Shown here in pieces: positions 27,224 through 35,618 of a stretch of DNA of 64,000 nt. Each line of letters opens with the position of its first letter. Position 1 is the first letter of the stretch. The stretch lies in NCBI GenBank assembly GCA_965228955.1, contig OZ245848.1, forward strand, positions 62,001-126,000, given 5' to 3'. Below the pieces are notes generated by a model, which saw nothing but the letters and a program-made list of their open reading frames with translations, was not told the origin of the DNA and did no database searches. The DNA is from JANSWY01 sp965228955 (GTDB lineage: Bacteria; Bacteroidota; Bacteroidia; Cytophagales; Cyclobacteriaceae). A program made the position numbers and the translations under genes.

Positions 27224-27889
27224 TTACTCTTTTCTCACTACTCCCTGAACAATCAGGAATTGTGCTAAAATGTAAGTGACCATAATATAGACATGACTGA
27301 AAGCAAATTCAGTAACAAACTGTCTTATGCCTATCAATGAGTCGCTAATCACAAAAAGTATTGATCCCACTAATACTTCGCGATAACCTTGAATGCTCTT
27401 ATTTCTTAATGCGGCTGTAGCAGACATGGAAATTAGACATGTGCTGTAAGCAATTACAGGGATCACCATAAATTGGTCTATGCTGGGCAGGACAAAATAG
27501 AGATACAGAGCACCAAATACTATGTAAGGAACAAGATAGGTGAATCTGGATTTAATAATCTCTGAAATGCTCAGATTGATTTCTAGTCTAAATACAATGA
27601 TGTAACCAATCTGCATCACTAAAAACGACCCCAGTCCAATAAGAAAGCTAGTTTGGTCTTTCCACATTAGGAACACATCCCCGGCCCATGCAAAAATTAA
27701 AGCTCCTGCTAAAAACAAATGGTATTTGTAAACTCTACCTTCTGTTCTTTCAATGAGATAATAGATCAGAATTGGCATTAAAAGAGGTTTTGAATACTGT
27801 GATATTTCTGTGTATTCTAAAGCAGTGGAAACAATTTCTACTAGTCCAACTATGAAATATATTGTTCTAGCTATCTTGTAAGCTTTCAA
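27224..27889 (-). CDS. YhhN-family membrane protein (lysoplasmalogenase-like)
   Basis: The 221-residue protein has about eight membrane helices and the family pattern KPLLMPILIYYLIE, FAWAGDVFLMW, FLIGLGSFLVMQIGYIIVF and a C-terminal SDSLIGIRQF. YhhN/TMEM86 proteins hydrolyse the vinyl-ether bond of lysoplasmalogens; whether this bacterium makes plasmalogens is not visible. The start overlaps the end of the MFS gene by 23 bp, so it is the third gene of a prfB-MFS-YhhN unit. Confidence 0.85.
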   Translation of the reverse strand: MKAYKIARTIYFIVGLVEIVSTALEYTEISQYSKPLLMPILIYYLIERTEGRVYKYHLFLAGALIFAWAGDVFLMWKDQTSFLIGLGSFLVMQIGYIIVFRLEINLSISEIIKSRFTYLVPYIVFGALYLYFVLPSIDQFMVIPVIAYSTCLISMSATAALRNKSIQGYREVLVGSILFVISDSLIGIRQFVTEFAFSHVYIMVTYILAQFLIVQGVVRKE

Positions 27890-29042
27890 TAGGTTTGGGT
27901 TTTGTTCTAAACAAAATTATGAATCCGACGATAGTAAGCAAGCTGCAGATTAAAAAAGGGGGTAAAAAGTTTTGGTTGAAACCATGATAAATGTAACCCG
28001 ATACACCTGCCCCTAGTCCAATTCCAGCTTCCAGTGCGATGTACATTGTGGCAATTCCCCTACCAATTTTGCTAGGCAATGATTGATCAATTGTCCATGC
28101 ATAAATTGTAGGTGAAATCATACCCATTGCAAATCCCATACAGATTGAACCTGCAATAAAAGTATAGACCCCATTTGTGAATCCTAGTAATAGGACTGAA
28201 ATTAACAAGATTGGTAACGTTACTTTTAGGACAGGGATCCTTCCGTATTTATCACTTGCTTTTCCCGCTGCAATTCTTACTAATAACGATGCGAAAATGT
28301 AGAAAGTAAAGTAGAGCCCTTCATTTTTGATTCCTACAAAGTCACTCATATACTTACCAAGTGTCAAAATAGCTCCGAAAGAGAATACAGATAGAGCTAA
28401 TACAATACTTGAAACCAGAACTCTTGGCTCTATAAGATCACTGGTGTTTAGTTTGAACATTCTGGCATCTAAGCTTCTTCGATTTTTCAATGTTTCCTTT
28501 ATACGGCCAAGGACAGCTACTGAAAGAATAGCAAGCCCTGCGCTTGTATAAAACATTGCATTAAAACCATAGTTCTGTACGATTAAAGGCCCAATTGATG
28601 GAGCAATTCCGGAACCAAGGTTGCTGCAAAAACCTAATATCCCCATAGCTTCTCCACGTCTATCTGCAGGAACAATATCTGATACGAATGCAGCAGTTCC
28701 CGTTGGTTTAAATCCCGTAGAAAATCCATGAAACATCCTTACAGCGAAGAATGGAATTACTGCAAGAGCTATTGGGTAGAAAAACGCAGCAATTGCTGAC
28801 ACTCCAGCTCCCAATACCATTACAGGCACTCTACCCCACTGATCTGAAAGCTTACCACTGAACGGTCTCGAGATTAAAGCAGTCACAGTAAATAATAAAA
28901 TGATTAAGCCCACATGCTTATCACCACCTAATGATTTGAGGTGATCAGGCAAGCTCGGAATCATCATACTGAAACTCCCGAAAAAAAGCAGGCCACTCAA
29001 ACAGAGCAGCCAGAACTGTATGGAATATGTCTTTTTCAACAT
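27867..29042 (-). CDS. Major facilitator superfamily transporter
   Basis: The 391-residue protein has 12 predicted membrane helices and the MFS loop motif in SGKLSDQWGRVPVM (about 62-75), repeated more weakly in the second half (AGKASDKYGRIPVL). It resembles drug/proton antiporter-type or sugar-efflux MFS members; substrate cannot be assigned. Its ATG directly follows the prfB stop with no spacer, and its end overlaps the YhhN-family gene. Confidence 0.9.
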   Translation of the reverse strand: MLKKTYSIQFWLLCLSGLLFFGSFSMMIPSLPDHLKSLGGDKHVGLIILLFTVTALISRPFSGKLSDQWGRVPVMVLGAGVSAIAAFFYPIALAVIPFFAVRMFHGFSTGFKPTGTAAFVSDIVPADRRGEAMGILGFCSNLGSGIAPSIGPLIVQNYGFNAMFYTSAGLAILSVAVLGRIKETLKNRRSLDARMFKLNTSDLIEPRVLVSSIVLALSVFSFGAILTLGKYMSDFVGIKNEGLYFTFYIFASLLVRIAAGKASDKYGRIPVLKVTLPILLISVLLLGFTNGVYTFIAGSICMGFAMGMISPTIYAWTIDQSLPSKIGRGIATMYIALEAGIGLGAGVSGYIYHGFNQNFLPPFLICSLLTIVGFIILFRTKPKPIESLQDS

Positions 29043-30135
29043 CTATTGTGTTTCCTCCTGCCCATGTAGCAGGTAGGCTTTGATAAAATCTCCAAGATCT
29101 CCATCAAGAACGTTTTGAACATCTGTTCTTTCGACATTAGTTCTGTTGTCCTTGATAAGCTTATATGGATGCAAAACATAATTTCGGATCTGAGACCCAA
29201 AATCAATTCTCATCTTTCCTGCTTCAATCTCATCTCTCTTCTCATTCCTTTTTTGTATCTCCAATTGATACAATTGAGATTTAAGCATATTGAGCGCTTT
29301 CTCTTTATTCATTAGCTGAGAACGCTCTTGCTGACATTCTATAATGATTCCAGAAGGAGCATGTCTCAACCTTACGGCGGTTTCAACTTTGTTTACATTC
29401 TGACCACCAGCACCACCAGAACGGAATGTTTCCCAGGTGATGTCAGATGGGTTTACTTCAATTTCAATGCTATCATCAACCACAGGATAAACAAATATCG
29501 ATGCGAACGAAGTGTGTCTTCTTCCTCCAGAATCAAAAGGTGAAATTCTTACCAATCTGTGAACCCCTATCTCTGATTTCAGAAATCCGTAAGCAAACTG
29601 TCCATCAATTTCAAGAGTTGCAGATTTTAGTCCTGCCACATCTCCAGGTTGATAATTAACTTCCTTTACTTTAAATCCCTGAGATTCACCCCACATGATG
29701 TACATTCTCATCAATATCTCTGCCCAATCCTGGCTTTCAGTTCCTCCTGCACCAGGGTTGATCTCAAGCATTGCACTTAATTGATCCTCCTCAGCACTAA
29801 GCATCTTTTTGAATTCCAGCTCATCAAGAACTTTGAGTGCGTTCTCATAATTGCTGTCAACTTCATCCATTGATGTCTCACCCATTTCATAGAACTCCTG
29901 GAGGGTTTCAACATCTTCAAATGCTGTTAGTACTTTTTCAAAATCGGTAACCCAGCTTTTTTTAGCTTTTATTCCTTTCAGGATTTTTTCTGCTTCTTTT
30001 GGGTCTTCCCAGAAATCTGGTTGTGTGGTGATGGTCTCTTCTTCTTCTACTTCTCTTTTCTTGACATCATAGTCAAAGATACCTCCTTAAAGCCTCTACT
30101 CTGGCCTTCAAGTCTTTCAACTGATCTGTGGTCAT
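29043..30135 (-). CDS. prfB: Peptide chain release factor 2 with programmed +1 frameshift
   Basis: RF2 ends translation at UGA and UAA. The coding region is in two frames: 20 codons from ATG at 30135 (MTTDQLKDLKARVEALRRYL), then CTT TGA C, where a +1 shift skips 30075 and continues from GAC at 30074 to the stop at 29043, giving 363 residues. The site has the full classical signal: Shine-Dalgarno-like AGGAGG (30087-30082), then TAT CTT TGA C. The body shows the RF2 stop-recognition tripeptide SPF in ISPFDSGGRRH and the catalytic GGQ in GGAGGQNVNK. A caller without frameshift logic would start it wrongly at 29885. Confidence 0.97.
30072..30087 (-). promoter_or_regulatory. RF2 autoregulatory frameshift site
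   Basis: On the minus strand the sequence is AGGAGGTATCTTTGAC: an internal Shine-Dalgarno, the slippery CTT codon and the in-frame TGA. When RF2 is scarce the ribosome pauses at UGA and shifts +1, raising RF2 synthesis. Confidence 0.95.
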
Positions 30136-30196
30136 AATTATGTTTATTTAGAATTGCGAAGGTACTCTATTTGAGAGATATAATACATGAAAAGAA

Positions 30197-30682
30197 TTAA
30201 TCAATAATAGTAATTTTATTTCTACCTCTGATCTTAAATTTCTTTTCTCTTAAAAGCCAGAATACATAACCTAACCCAGATATTCCGGCTGATTGAAGGG
30301 CTGTACGGCCATTAATGTTTTCCTGATTGACACTGTCAATTATAAAGTAACCAGCTCCCGCAATCATTATTGATGGACCATATTGTCCAACATTAAACGC
30401 TTTTATATGCTTTCCTCTTATATCAATTTCTTTGATACTGTCGATGTGAATGTTGTATCTCTCAAAATGGATTAAGCTATCACTGAAATCTTTAATGATT
30501 CCTCCCACATAGTAATCTGTCCCGAGTGTCTTTAACTTAATTTCATTTCCGACGTGGAAAGTGATTTTGTTTTTACTTCCGATTCTACTCAATAAAAGTC
30601 TTTTCTGAGCATAACAGTTAGGGAGGAGTATCAGAGTTGATACTATTACAAGAAAAGTAAGTTTGGCAGGTAAGGTATTCAT
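30197..30682 (-). CDS. Small exported protein of unknown function
   Basis: I start this gene at the ATG read from 30682 (MNTLPAKLTFLVIVSTLILLPNCYAQ), which gives a signal peptide; the frame is open to 30787 but that part overlaps ilvE and its terminator. The 161-residue product has a beta-rich body (GNEIKLKTLGTDYYVGGIIKDFSDSLIHFE) followed by one hydrophobic segment (SIMIAGAGYFIID) and a basic C-terminus. Similar small proteins are common in Bacteroidota without known role. It sits between ilvE and prfB, with a terminator-like hairpin ending 5 bp before the ATG. Confidence 0.65.
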   Translation of the reverse strand: MNTLPAKLTFLVIVSTLILLPNCYAQKRLLLSRIGSKNKITFHVGNEIKLKTLGTDYYVGGIIKDFSDSLIHFERYNIHIDSIKEIDIRGKHIKAFNVGQYGPSIMIAGAGYFIIDSVNQENINGRTALQSAGISGLGYVFWLLREKKFKIRGRNKITIID

Positions 30683-30687
30683 TAAAC

Positions 30688-30723
30688 AAAAAAGTCCACT
30701 GACATTAAAATGCCAATGGACTT
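30688..30723 (-). terminator. Intrinsic terminator after ilvE
   Basis: On the minus strand a stem of about 13 pairs (outer arms AAGTCCA/TGGACTT, with G-U pairs that work only in minus-strand RNA) is followed by six T. It ends only 5 bp before the ATG of the next gene. Confidence 0.85.
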
Positions 30724-30746
30724 CAAAATGTTGTCTCAGAGATGAT

Positions 30747-31811
30747 TTAGATTTTATATAACCATCCATGTTTATCTTCAAGCTCACCAGATTTGATTTT
30801 ATTCAAGTCTGCAAGCATTCTGTTACTGATTTCTCTTCCTTCAACTGCTGGCAACTCATAATCAACTCCGTCATAACCGATTGCTTTGATTTGAGCGATA
30901 GTTGCTGCAGTTCCGGCACCAAATGCTTCTTGCATTCTACCTTCTTTAATAGCATCTATTACCTCAGTTACTTTGATTGGTCGTTCTTCTACTTCAATTC
31001 CCCATTCCTTAGCAAGAGTCATTACACTGTCTCTTGTAATTCCTTTAAGGATAGTATCACCTGTTGGGGCAGTTACCAGTTTGTTATCAATTACAAACAT
31101 CAAGTTCATTGTACCAGCCTCTTCAATGTACTCATGGTTCTTGCCATCAGTCCAGATTAACTGGTTGTAACCTTCTTTCTGAGCCTGAACTGCAGGGTAA
31201 AGTGCAGCAGCGTAGTTTCCACCAGTTTTGGCGAAACCTGTTCCACCAGCAGCAGCTCTTGTATAATGAGTTTCTACTTTTACTTTCACTGGTTCTGCAT
31301 AGTATGCTCCAACCGGACAAGTGATAATTATAAACTTATAAGTATCAGAAGGTCTGATTCCTACATATGGATCAAAACCGAAGATGAAAGGTCTGATGTA
31401 CAAAGAAGTGCCTTCCTTTGATGGTACCCACTCATGATCCAATTTCAATAACTCATGAAGACCTTCCATGAAGATTTCCTCAGGAAGTTCAGGTATGCAT
31501 ACTCTTTCAGCACTTTTATTCAGTCTTTTTGCATTATCAATTGGTCTGAACACAGCAATTTCACCATCTTTAGTTCTGTAGGCTTTTAATCCTTCAAAAA
31601 CAGTTTGACTGTAATGCAAAGTAGTATTTGCAGGGCTAATAGATAAATCGCCGTAAGGGACTATCCTGAAGTCTCCCCACTCGCCATTTTCGTAATCAGC
31701 AATAAACATGTGATCAGAATATAGCTTTCCAAAGACCAGGTTCTCCTGATCAAACTGTGATAATTTTGAGTTCGTCGTTTTTTCTACGGAGATGTTAATT
31801 GTATCTATCAT
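30747..31811 (-). CDS. ilvE: Branched-chain amino acid aminotransferase
   Basis: IlvE makes valine, leucine and isoleucine from their keto acids using glutamate and PLP (fold type IV). The 354-residue protein has the expected landmarks: LHYSQTVFEGLKAYR, RPFIFGFDPYVGI, the cofactor lysine in GFAKTGGNYAAALYP, EEAGTMNLMFV and the C-terminal EAFGAGTAATIAQI. Length fits the larger bacterial/eukaryotic BCAT subgroup. The upstream gap (31812-31922) has a near-match TAATTTCG on the minus strand as possible -7. A strong terminator follows. Confidence 0.95.
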   Translation of the reverse strand: MIDTINISVEKTTNSKLSQFDQENLVFGKLYSDHMFIADYENGEWGDFRIVPYGDLSISPANTTLHYSQTVFEGLKAYRTKDGEIAVFRPIDNAKRLNKSAERVCIPELPEEIFMEGLHELLKLDHEWVPSKEGTSLYIRPFIFGFDPYVGIRPSDTYKFIIITCPVGAYYAEPVKVKVETHYTRAAAGGTGFAKTGGNYAAALYPAVQAQKEGYNQLIWTDGKNHEYIEEAGTMNLMFVIDNKLVTAPTGDTILKGITRDSVMTLAKEWGIEVEERPIKVTEVIDAIKEGRMQEAFGAGTAATIAQIKAIGYDGVDYELPAVEGREISNRMLADLNKIKSGELEDKHGWLYKI

Positions 31812-31922
31812 GGTTTATACTATTTAAATGCGAAATTAGGCAATCCGCATGAATTGATCTCTTTGTTCTGGTAACAATTTTGTAATTGAAACCTCTAAAA
31901 TCGACTTGGAATTGAAAGATTT

Positions 31923-32471
31923 TTATTTTTCAGGAATCCAGTTTATTTCTGGAGCTCCAAGTTCCATTCCCATTTTCCGGCCAAGCACAAAAAAGTAGTC
32001 GGATAGGCGATTTAAGAATTTGAGAATTGTGGAATCAACTTCTTCCTCCTGATGAATTCTGATGATGCTTCTTTCGGTTCTTCTGCAGACTGTTCTACAA
32101 ACATGAGCCACAGAAACAGACTGATGCCCACCTGGCAATATGAAATATTTCAACTCAGGAAGCTGCTCAGACATTTCATCAATTTCTGATTCCAGTTTTG
32201 AAATATAATCATCTGTAATATCAGGCAATTTAAATTTCGTGTATCCGGGAGTTGTGGCCATTATTGATCCAATTACGAATAGAGTGTCCTGAATGAATTG
32301 TAGGATTTCCTGTCTGTCTTTATTGACATCCTGATCTCTTAACAGTCCAATGAATGAATTCAGTTCGTCCACATTGCCATAAGCTTCAATCCTTAGATTG
32401 GACTTTTCAACTTTGGTACCTCCTATCAAGGAAGTTTTCCCTTGATCTCCAGTTTTGGTATAAACCTTCAT
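31923..32471 (-). CDS. PduO-type cob(I)alamin adenosyltransferase
   Basis: This enzyme adenosylates corrinoid to give coenzyme B12. The 182-residue protein has the PduO ATP-binding N-terminus (TKTGDQGKTSLIGG, residues 5-18), AYGNVDELNSFIG, and the active-site region CRTVCRRTERSIIR near 125-138 followed by FLNRLSDYFFVLGR. No corrinoid synthesis gene is near, so it probably serves salvage for a B12-dependent enzyme. It lies 6 bp after the ABC ATPase gene on the same strand. Confidence 0.93.
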   Translation of the reverse strand: MKVYTKTGDQGKTSLIGGTKVEKSNLRIEAYGNVDELNSFIGLLRDQDVNKDRQEILQFIQDTLFVIGSIMATTPGYTKFKLPDITDDYISKLESEIDEMSEQLPELKYFILPGGHQSVSVAHVCRTVCRRTERSIIRIHQEEEVDSTILKFLNRLSDYFFVLGRKMGMELGAPEINWIPEK

Positions 32472-32477
32472 ACTACT

Positions 32478-33188
32478 TTAAGCTGTTTCTGACCTTCTTA
32501 CATTTTCATTGATTACATCGGTCTCCACCAGACCATCTCTCAGTCGGATAATTCGATGTGCATATTCGGCGATATCTTCTTCATGAGTTACCATGATGAT
32601 AGTGTTGCCTTTGTCATGGAGTTCCTGGAATAGATCCATGATGTCGTAAGACGTCTTAGAGTCAAGGTTTCCTGTTGGCTCATCTGCAAGAATAATGGAT
32701 GGGTCATTTACCAGGGCCCTGGCGATTGCTACCCTTTGTCTTTGACCTCCAGATAGTTCATTTGGTTTATGATGAGCCCGATCACCAAGTCCAACACCTG
32801 CGAGTGCAGCTAATGCTTTTTCCTCTCTGTCATATTTTCCGTAACCGGCATAGACTAATGGAAGTGCAACGTTTTCTAGTGCAGTAGCTCTCGGAAGTAA
32901 GTTAAAGGTCTGGAATACGAACCCAATTTCTTTATTTCGTATTTCAGCTAATTCATTTTCAGTCAGATCACTTACATCATGACCATTCAGCACGTACTGA
33001 CCAAAACTTGGAGAATCCAGGCAGCCAATGATGTTCATGAGCGTCGACTTTCCGGAACCGGAGGGTCCCATGAATGCAACATATTCACCTTGGTTGATTT
33101 CAATTGAAACAGATTTTAGAGCATTAATAATTTCCGCCCCCATGACATACCTTCTGCCAATTTCATGTGTTTTGATTATACTAGCCAT
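32478..33188 (-). CDS. ABC transporter ATPase, LolD/MacB-like
   Basis: I start at the ATG read from 33188 (MASIIKTHEIGRRYVMG), the normal beginning of this family, rather than the open frame at 33275. The 236-residue ATPase has Walker A GPSGSGKST, Q-loop VFQTFNLLPR, signature LSGGQRQRVAIARAL, Walker B ILADEPTGNLDS and the switch histidine in VTHE. This subgroup partners FtsX-like permeases in lipoprotein release or efflux. No permease is adjacent, so its partner lies elsewhere. The adenosyltransferase gene follows within 6 bp. Confidence 0.92.
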   Translation of the reverse strand: MASIIKTHEIGRRYVMGAEIINALKSVSIEINQGEYVAFMGPSGSGKSTLMNIIGCLDSPSFGQYVLNGHDVSDLTENELAEIRNKEIGFVFQTFNLLPRATALENVALPLVYAGYGKYDREEKALAALAGVGLGDRAHHKPNELSGGQRQRVAIARALVNDPSIILADEPTGNLDSKTSYDIMDLFQELHDKGNTIIMVTHEEDIAEYAHRIIRLRDGLVETDVINENVRRSETA

Positions 33189-33285
33189 ATCTTGAGTTAA
33201 TACTATCCTGAATTTAGACGATTTCCTGAAACTTAGGTTATGGTTTACACGATTAACTTCTAAATTCTGGAGCAATTTAATACTT

Positions 33286-33720
33286 ATGAAGCATTTATTG
33301 TTGATCTGTGTGTTAGGCGTATTTTATTCTTCCTGTCCGGTTTATGGTCAGGATGGTTGGCAGATATTGTCAGATGTTACCATTGAAAAGAAATGGGACG
33401 AAATGATCCAAATGGACAGGGAATTCCCAAGTTTTGGGCTGCAATTGATGGAAGCGGCTGGATCCAAGATTACATTAACTGGATTTATGATGCCGTTAGA
33501 TGAATTAATATCACAGGAATCATTTGTTTTATCTTCTCTGCCATTTCAATCTTGTTTCTTCTGCGGAGGGGCAGGTCCAGAGACTGTTGCTCAGATCAAC
33601 CTCAATGAATCATTTAAATACACGGACCAAAAAATTACTGTCGAAGGTACGCTTAGACTAAATGACTCGGATCCCTTTGCGCTCTACTACACTTTGGAGA
33701 ACTCCAAAATATTGGACTAG
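33286..33720 (+). CDS. Secreted DUF3299-like protein
   Basis: The 144-residue protein has a signal peptide (MKHLLLICVLGVFYSSCPVYGQ) and a body with GFMMPLDELISQESFVLSSLPFQ-CFFCGGAGPETVAQIN-like sequence. The GxxxPLD motif and the Cys-x-x-Cys of CFFCG are typical of DUF3299 proteins, which are found beside lipoprotein-export type ABC systems. The divergent LolD/MacB-like ATPase gene next door is consistent with that. Biochemical role unknown. Its stop overlaps the convergent SemiSWEET gene by 4 bp. Confidence 0.72.
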   Translation: MKHLLLICVLGVFYSSCPVYGQDGWQILSDVTIEKKWDEMIQMDREFPSFGLQLMEAAGSKITLTGFMMPLDELISQESFVLSSLPFQSCFFCGGAGPETVAQINLNESFKYTDQKITVEGTLRLNDSDPFALYYTLENSKILD

Positions 33721-33977
33721 CCGTACCTCAATTTAAAGTATAAGATTATCCCACTAAGTGTTAATGTCACGGTATTGGCAGCTATCAAAGGTGTGTCTTT
33801 TATTATGATACCATAGATTAACCATAAGAGCACTCCTATAAAGAATATCACAAACATCACCAGTGATAAGTCTTTCGCCGATCTCGATTTCCAGGTTTTG
33901 ATTACCTGAGGTAGGAATGAAATGGAGGTGAGAACAGCTGCTACAAATCCAATGATTTCTACATCTTCTAATACCAT
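33717..33977 (-). CDS. SemiSWEET-type PQ-loop sugar transporter
   Basis: The 86-residue protein forms a single three-helix PQ-loop bundle, with the motif SFLPQVIKTWKSRSAKDLS after helix 1 and LWLIYGIIIKDTPLIAAN between helices 2 and 3. SemiSWEETs work as homodimers that let sugars cross the inner membrane. Length and motifs fit well. Substrate unknown. It is convergent with the DUF3299-like gene and divergent from a DeoR-type regulator that might control it. Confidence 0.9.
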   Translation of the reverse strand: MVLEDVEIIGFVAAVLTSISFLPQVIKTWKSRSAKDLSLVMFVIFFIGVLLWLIYGIIIKDTPLIAANTVTLTLSGIILYFKLRYG

Positions 33978-34028
33978 TATTTAATTGATTTTGCGTTTAT
34001 TAATTCAAATATCTAATTTATTTAGAAT

Positions 34029-34047
34029 AAAACCGCAAAAAACCGCA
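34029..34047 (+). repeat. Tandem 10-bp direct repeat before the DeoR-type gene
   Basis: Two copies of AAAACCGCA are spaced exactly 10 bp apart, one helical turn, 12 bp before the regulator ATG at 34059 in the divergent gap with the SemiSWEET gene. This is a plausible operator. Confidence 0.4.
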
Positions 34048-34058
34048 TATATTTATGC

Positions 34059-34811
34059 ATGCTTAAAGAAGAAAGGCAACAATTTATACTCAAAAGGCTC
34101 TCAGAAGGAGAAAGAGTTACCAGTTTAGAACTTAGCAAAGAGCTGAATGTATCCGATGATACGATTAGGAGAGATTTGAAAGTGTTGGCAGATGAGGGGT
34201 TAATCCAGAAAGTTCATGGAGGAGCAATTCCTAAACCTAGTGCTCCTGTAAGCTATTTGGAACGATTAAATTTTGAGGAGCATAAAAAGACTGCACTGGC
34301 AAAAAAGCTTTTGCCTATGATTAAATCAGGGATGGTGCTATTAATCGATGGAGGTACTACGAATCTCATAGCAGTCAAACAATTTCCAACCAACATTTCT
34401 CTTACTGTTGCAACTAACAGTATTCCCGTTGCAGCAGAGCTTTCAGCATATCCCAATATTGATATCATCATGCTTGGTGGTAATGTGTTAAAGTCCTCTC
34501 AGGCAACAGTAGGTCTTGAAGCTGTTCAGGCTTTAGATATGGTATATGCGGATTTGTGTTTGATGGGTACCTGCAGTTTTCATTCAGAAATAGGACTTAC
34601 ATCAACAAACAAGGATGAATCTTTACTCAAGTCCAAGATGGTAAAGTCCTCTAAAAAAGTCTTGCTTATGGCAACCAATGATAAACTTGAAACTGCCTCC
34701 AATTTTCGGGTGTGTGATACAGATCAAATCGATTATCTGATTCATGAGGATGATGCTTCTGAAGAAATCATAAAGAGTTTTAAAAGTAGGGGCATAGAAA
34801 TAATTAAGTAA
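34059..34811 (+). CDS. DeoR/GlpR-family transcription regulator
   Basis: The 250-residue protein has the DeoR winged HTH (about 1-58; SLELSKELNVSDDTIRRDLKVLADEGLIQKVHGGA) and a sugar-phosphate-binding sensor domain of the DeoR C-terminal type (LLIDGGTTNLIAVKQFP, TNSIPVAAEL, IMLGGNVLKSSQATVG). Such proteins repress sugar or glycerol genes and are relieved by a phosphorylated sugar. The divergent SemiSWEET gene is a candidate target. The VOC gene begins 7 bp after the stop. Confidence 0.93.
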   Translation: MLKEERQQFILKRLSEGERVTSLELSKELNVSDDTIRRDLKVLADEGLIQKVHGGAIPKPSAPVSYLERLNFEEHKKTALAKKLLPMIKSGMVLLIDGGTTNLIAVKQFPTNISLTVATNSIPVAAELSAYPNIDIIMLGGNVLKSSQATVGLEAVQALDMVYADLCLMGTCSFHSEIGLTSTNKDESLLKSKMVKSSKKVLLMATNDKLETASNFRVCDTDQIDYLIHEDDASEEIIKSFKSRGIEIIK

Positions 34812-34818
34812 CAAACAT

Positions 34819-35214
34819 ATGTTTATAGAACACATCGCAATCTGGACAGAGAATTTAGAAGGAATGACTGCTTTCTATGAAAAGCACTTTGATGGGAAAC
34901 GAAATGAAAAGTACTTCAATCCAAAAAAGAACTTCGAATCATATTTTGTCAAGTTTGATTCAGGATGCAGGTTGGAGATCATGCAAATGCCAACTATACC
35001 TGAAACGAGGAATGATGTATATTCTCAATTTTCTGGAATCATACATTTTGCATTTGATTTAAAAAATAAAGAATCCATCGATTTAAAGACCAAGGAATTA
35101 GTAGAAGCTGGTTATGAATTAATTGATGGCCCAAGAGTGACCGGAGATGGATACTATGAGAGCGTAATCCTTGACCCAGATAAAAATCGGGTTGAGTTGA
35201 CTTGCTTAGTTTAA
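34819..35214 (+). CDS. VOC-superfamily (glyoxalase/bleomycin resistance fold) protein
   Basis: The 131-residue protein is one complete VOC module pair: FIEHIAIWTENLEGMTAFYEKHF at the N-terminus, a metal-ligand-type E in RLEIMQMP, HFAFDLKNKESID in the middle and DPDKNRVELTCLV at the end. The pattern H5, E53-54, H, E is compatible with a metal site. It could be a lactoylglutathione-lyase-like isomerase, but substrate cannot be told. It follows the DeoR-type gene by 7 bp. Confidence 0.88.
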   Translation: MFIEHIAIWTENLEGMTAFYEKHFDGKRNEKYFNPKKNFESYFVKFDSGCRLEIMQMPTIPETRNDVYSQFSGIIHFAFDLKNKESIDLKTKELVEAGYELIDGPRVTGDGYYESVILDPDKNRVELTCLV

Positions 35215-35285
35215 TTCTGTTTGAGATTTGGTCCAACCTGATGTATTCCATTATATTCACTGATCTCAACTGAATCGACTTTACT

Positions 35286-35618
35286 TTGAGTGAAAAAACT
35301 AATTTCTTTCAGGATGTATTGGAAGTAGCTGCGCTAGTACCGCAGGGAAGAGTTACTAGCTATGGCGCAATTGCCAGGTATTTAGGGTTTAAAAACAGAG
35401 CCAGAATGGTTGGTTGGGCCATGAACCAGGCAGGGAATTACCCTGATGTTCCAGCTCATAGAGTGGTCAATAGTGCCGGTCGACTTACAGGTAAGGCTCA
35501 TTTCAATCCTCCAGAAAAAATGGAGCAACTATTATTGGAAGAAGGGGTTGTAGTCAAGTCAGATAAGATTCAGAATTTTAAGAAGGTTTTTTGGGATCCA
35601 AGTGAGGAGCTAATATGA
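35286..35618 (+). CDS. Alkyltransferase-like protein (ATL, MGMT family without the active cysteine)
   Basis: The 110-residue protein is the MGMT DNA-binding domain: FFQDVLEVAALVPQGRVTSYGAIARYLG, then RMVGWAMNQ and PAHRVVN. In true O6-alkylguanine transferases the last motif is PCHRV; here the acceptor Cys is Ala57, as in ATL proteins, which mark alkylated bases for nucleotide excision repair. The start must be TTG at 35286: the frame has a stop at 35271 and the first internal ATG falls inside the domain. The next gene overlaps by 4 bp. Confidence 0.9.
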   Translation: MSEKTNFFQDVLEVAALVPQGRVTSYGAIARYLGFKNRARMVGWAMNQAGNYPDVPAHRVVNSAGRLTGKAHFNPPEKMEQLLLEEGVVVKSDKIQNFKKVFWDPSEELI

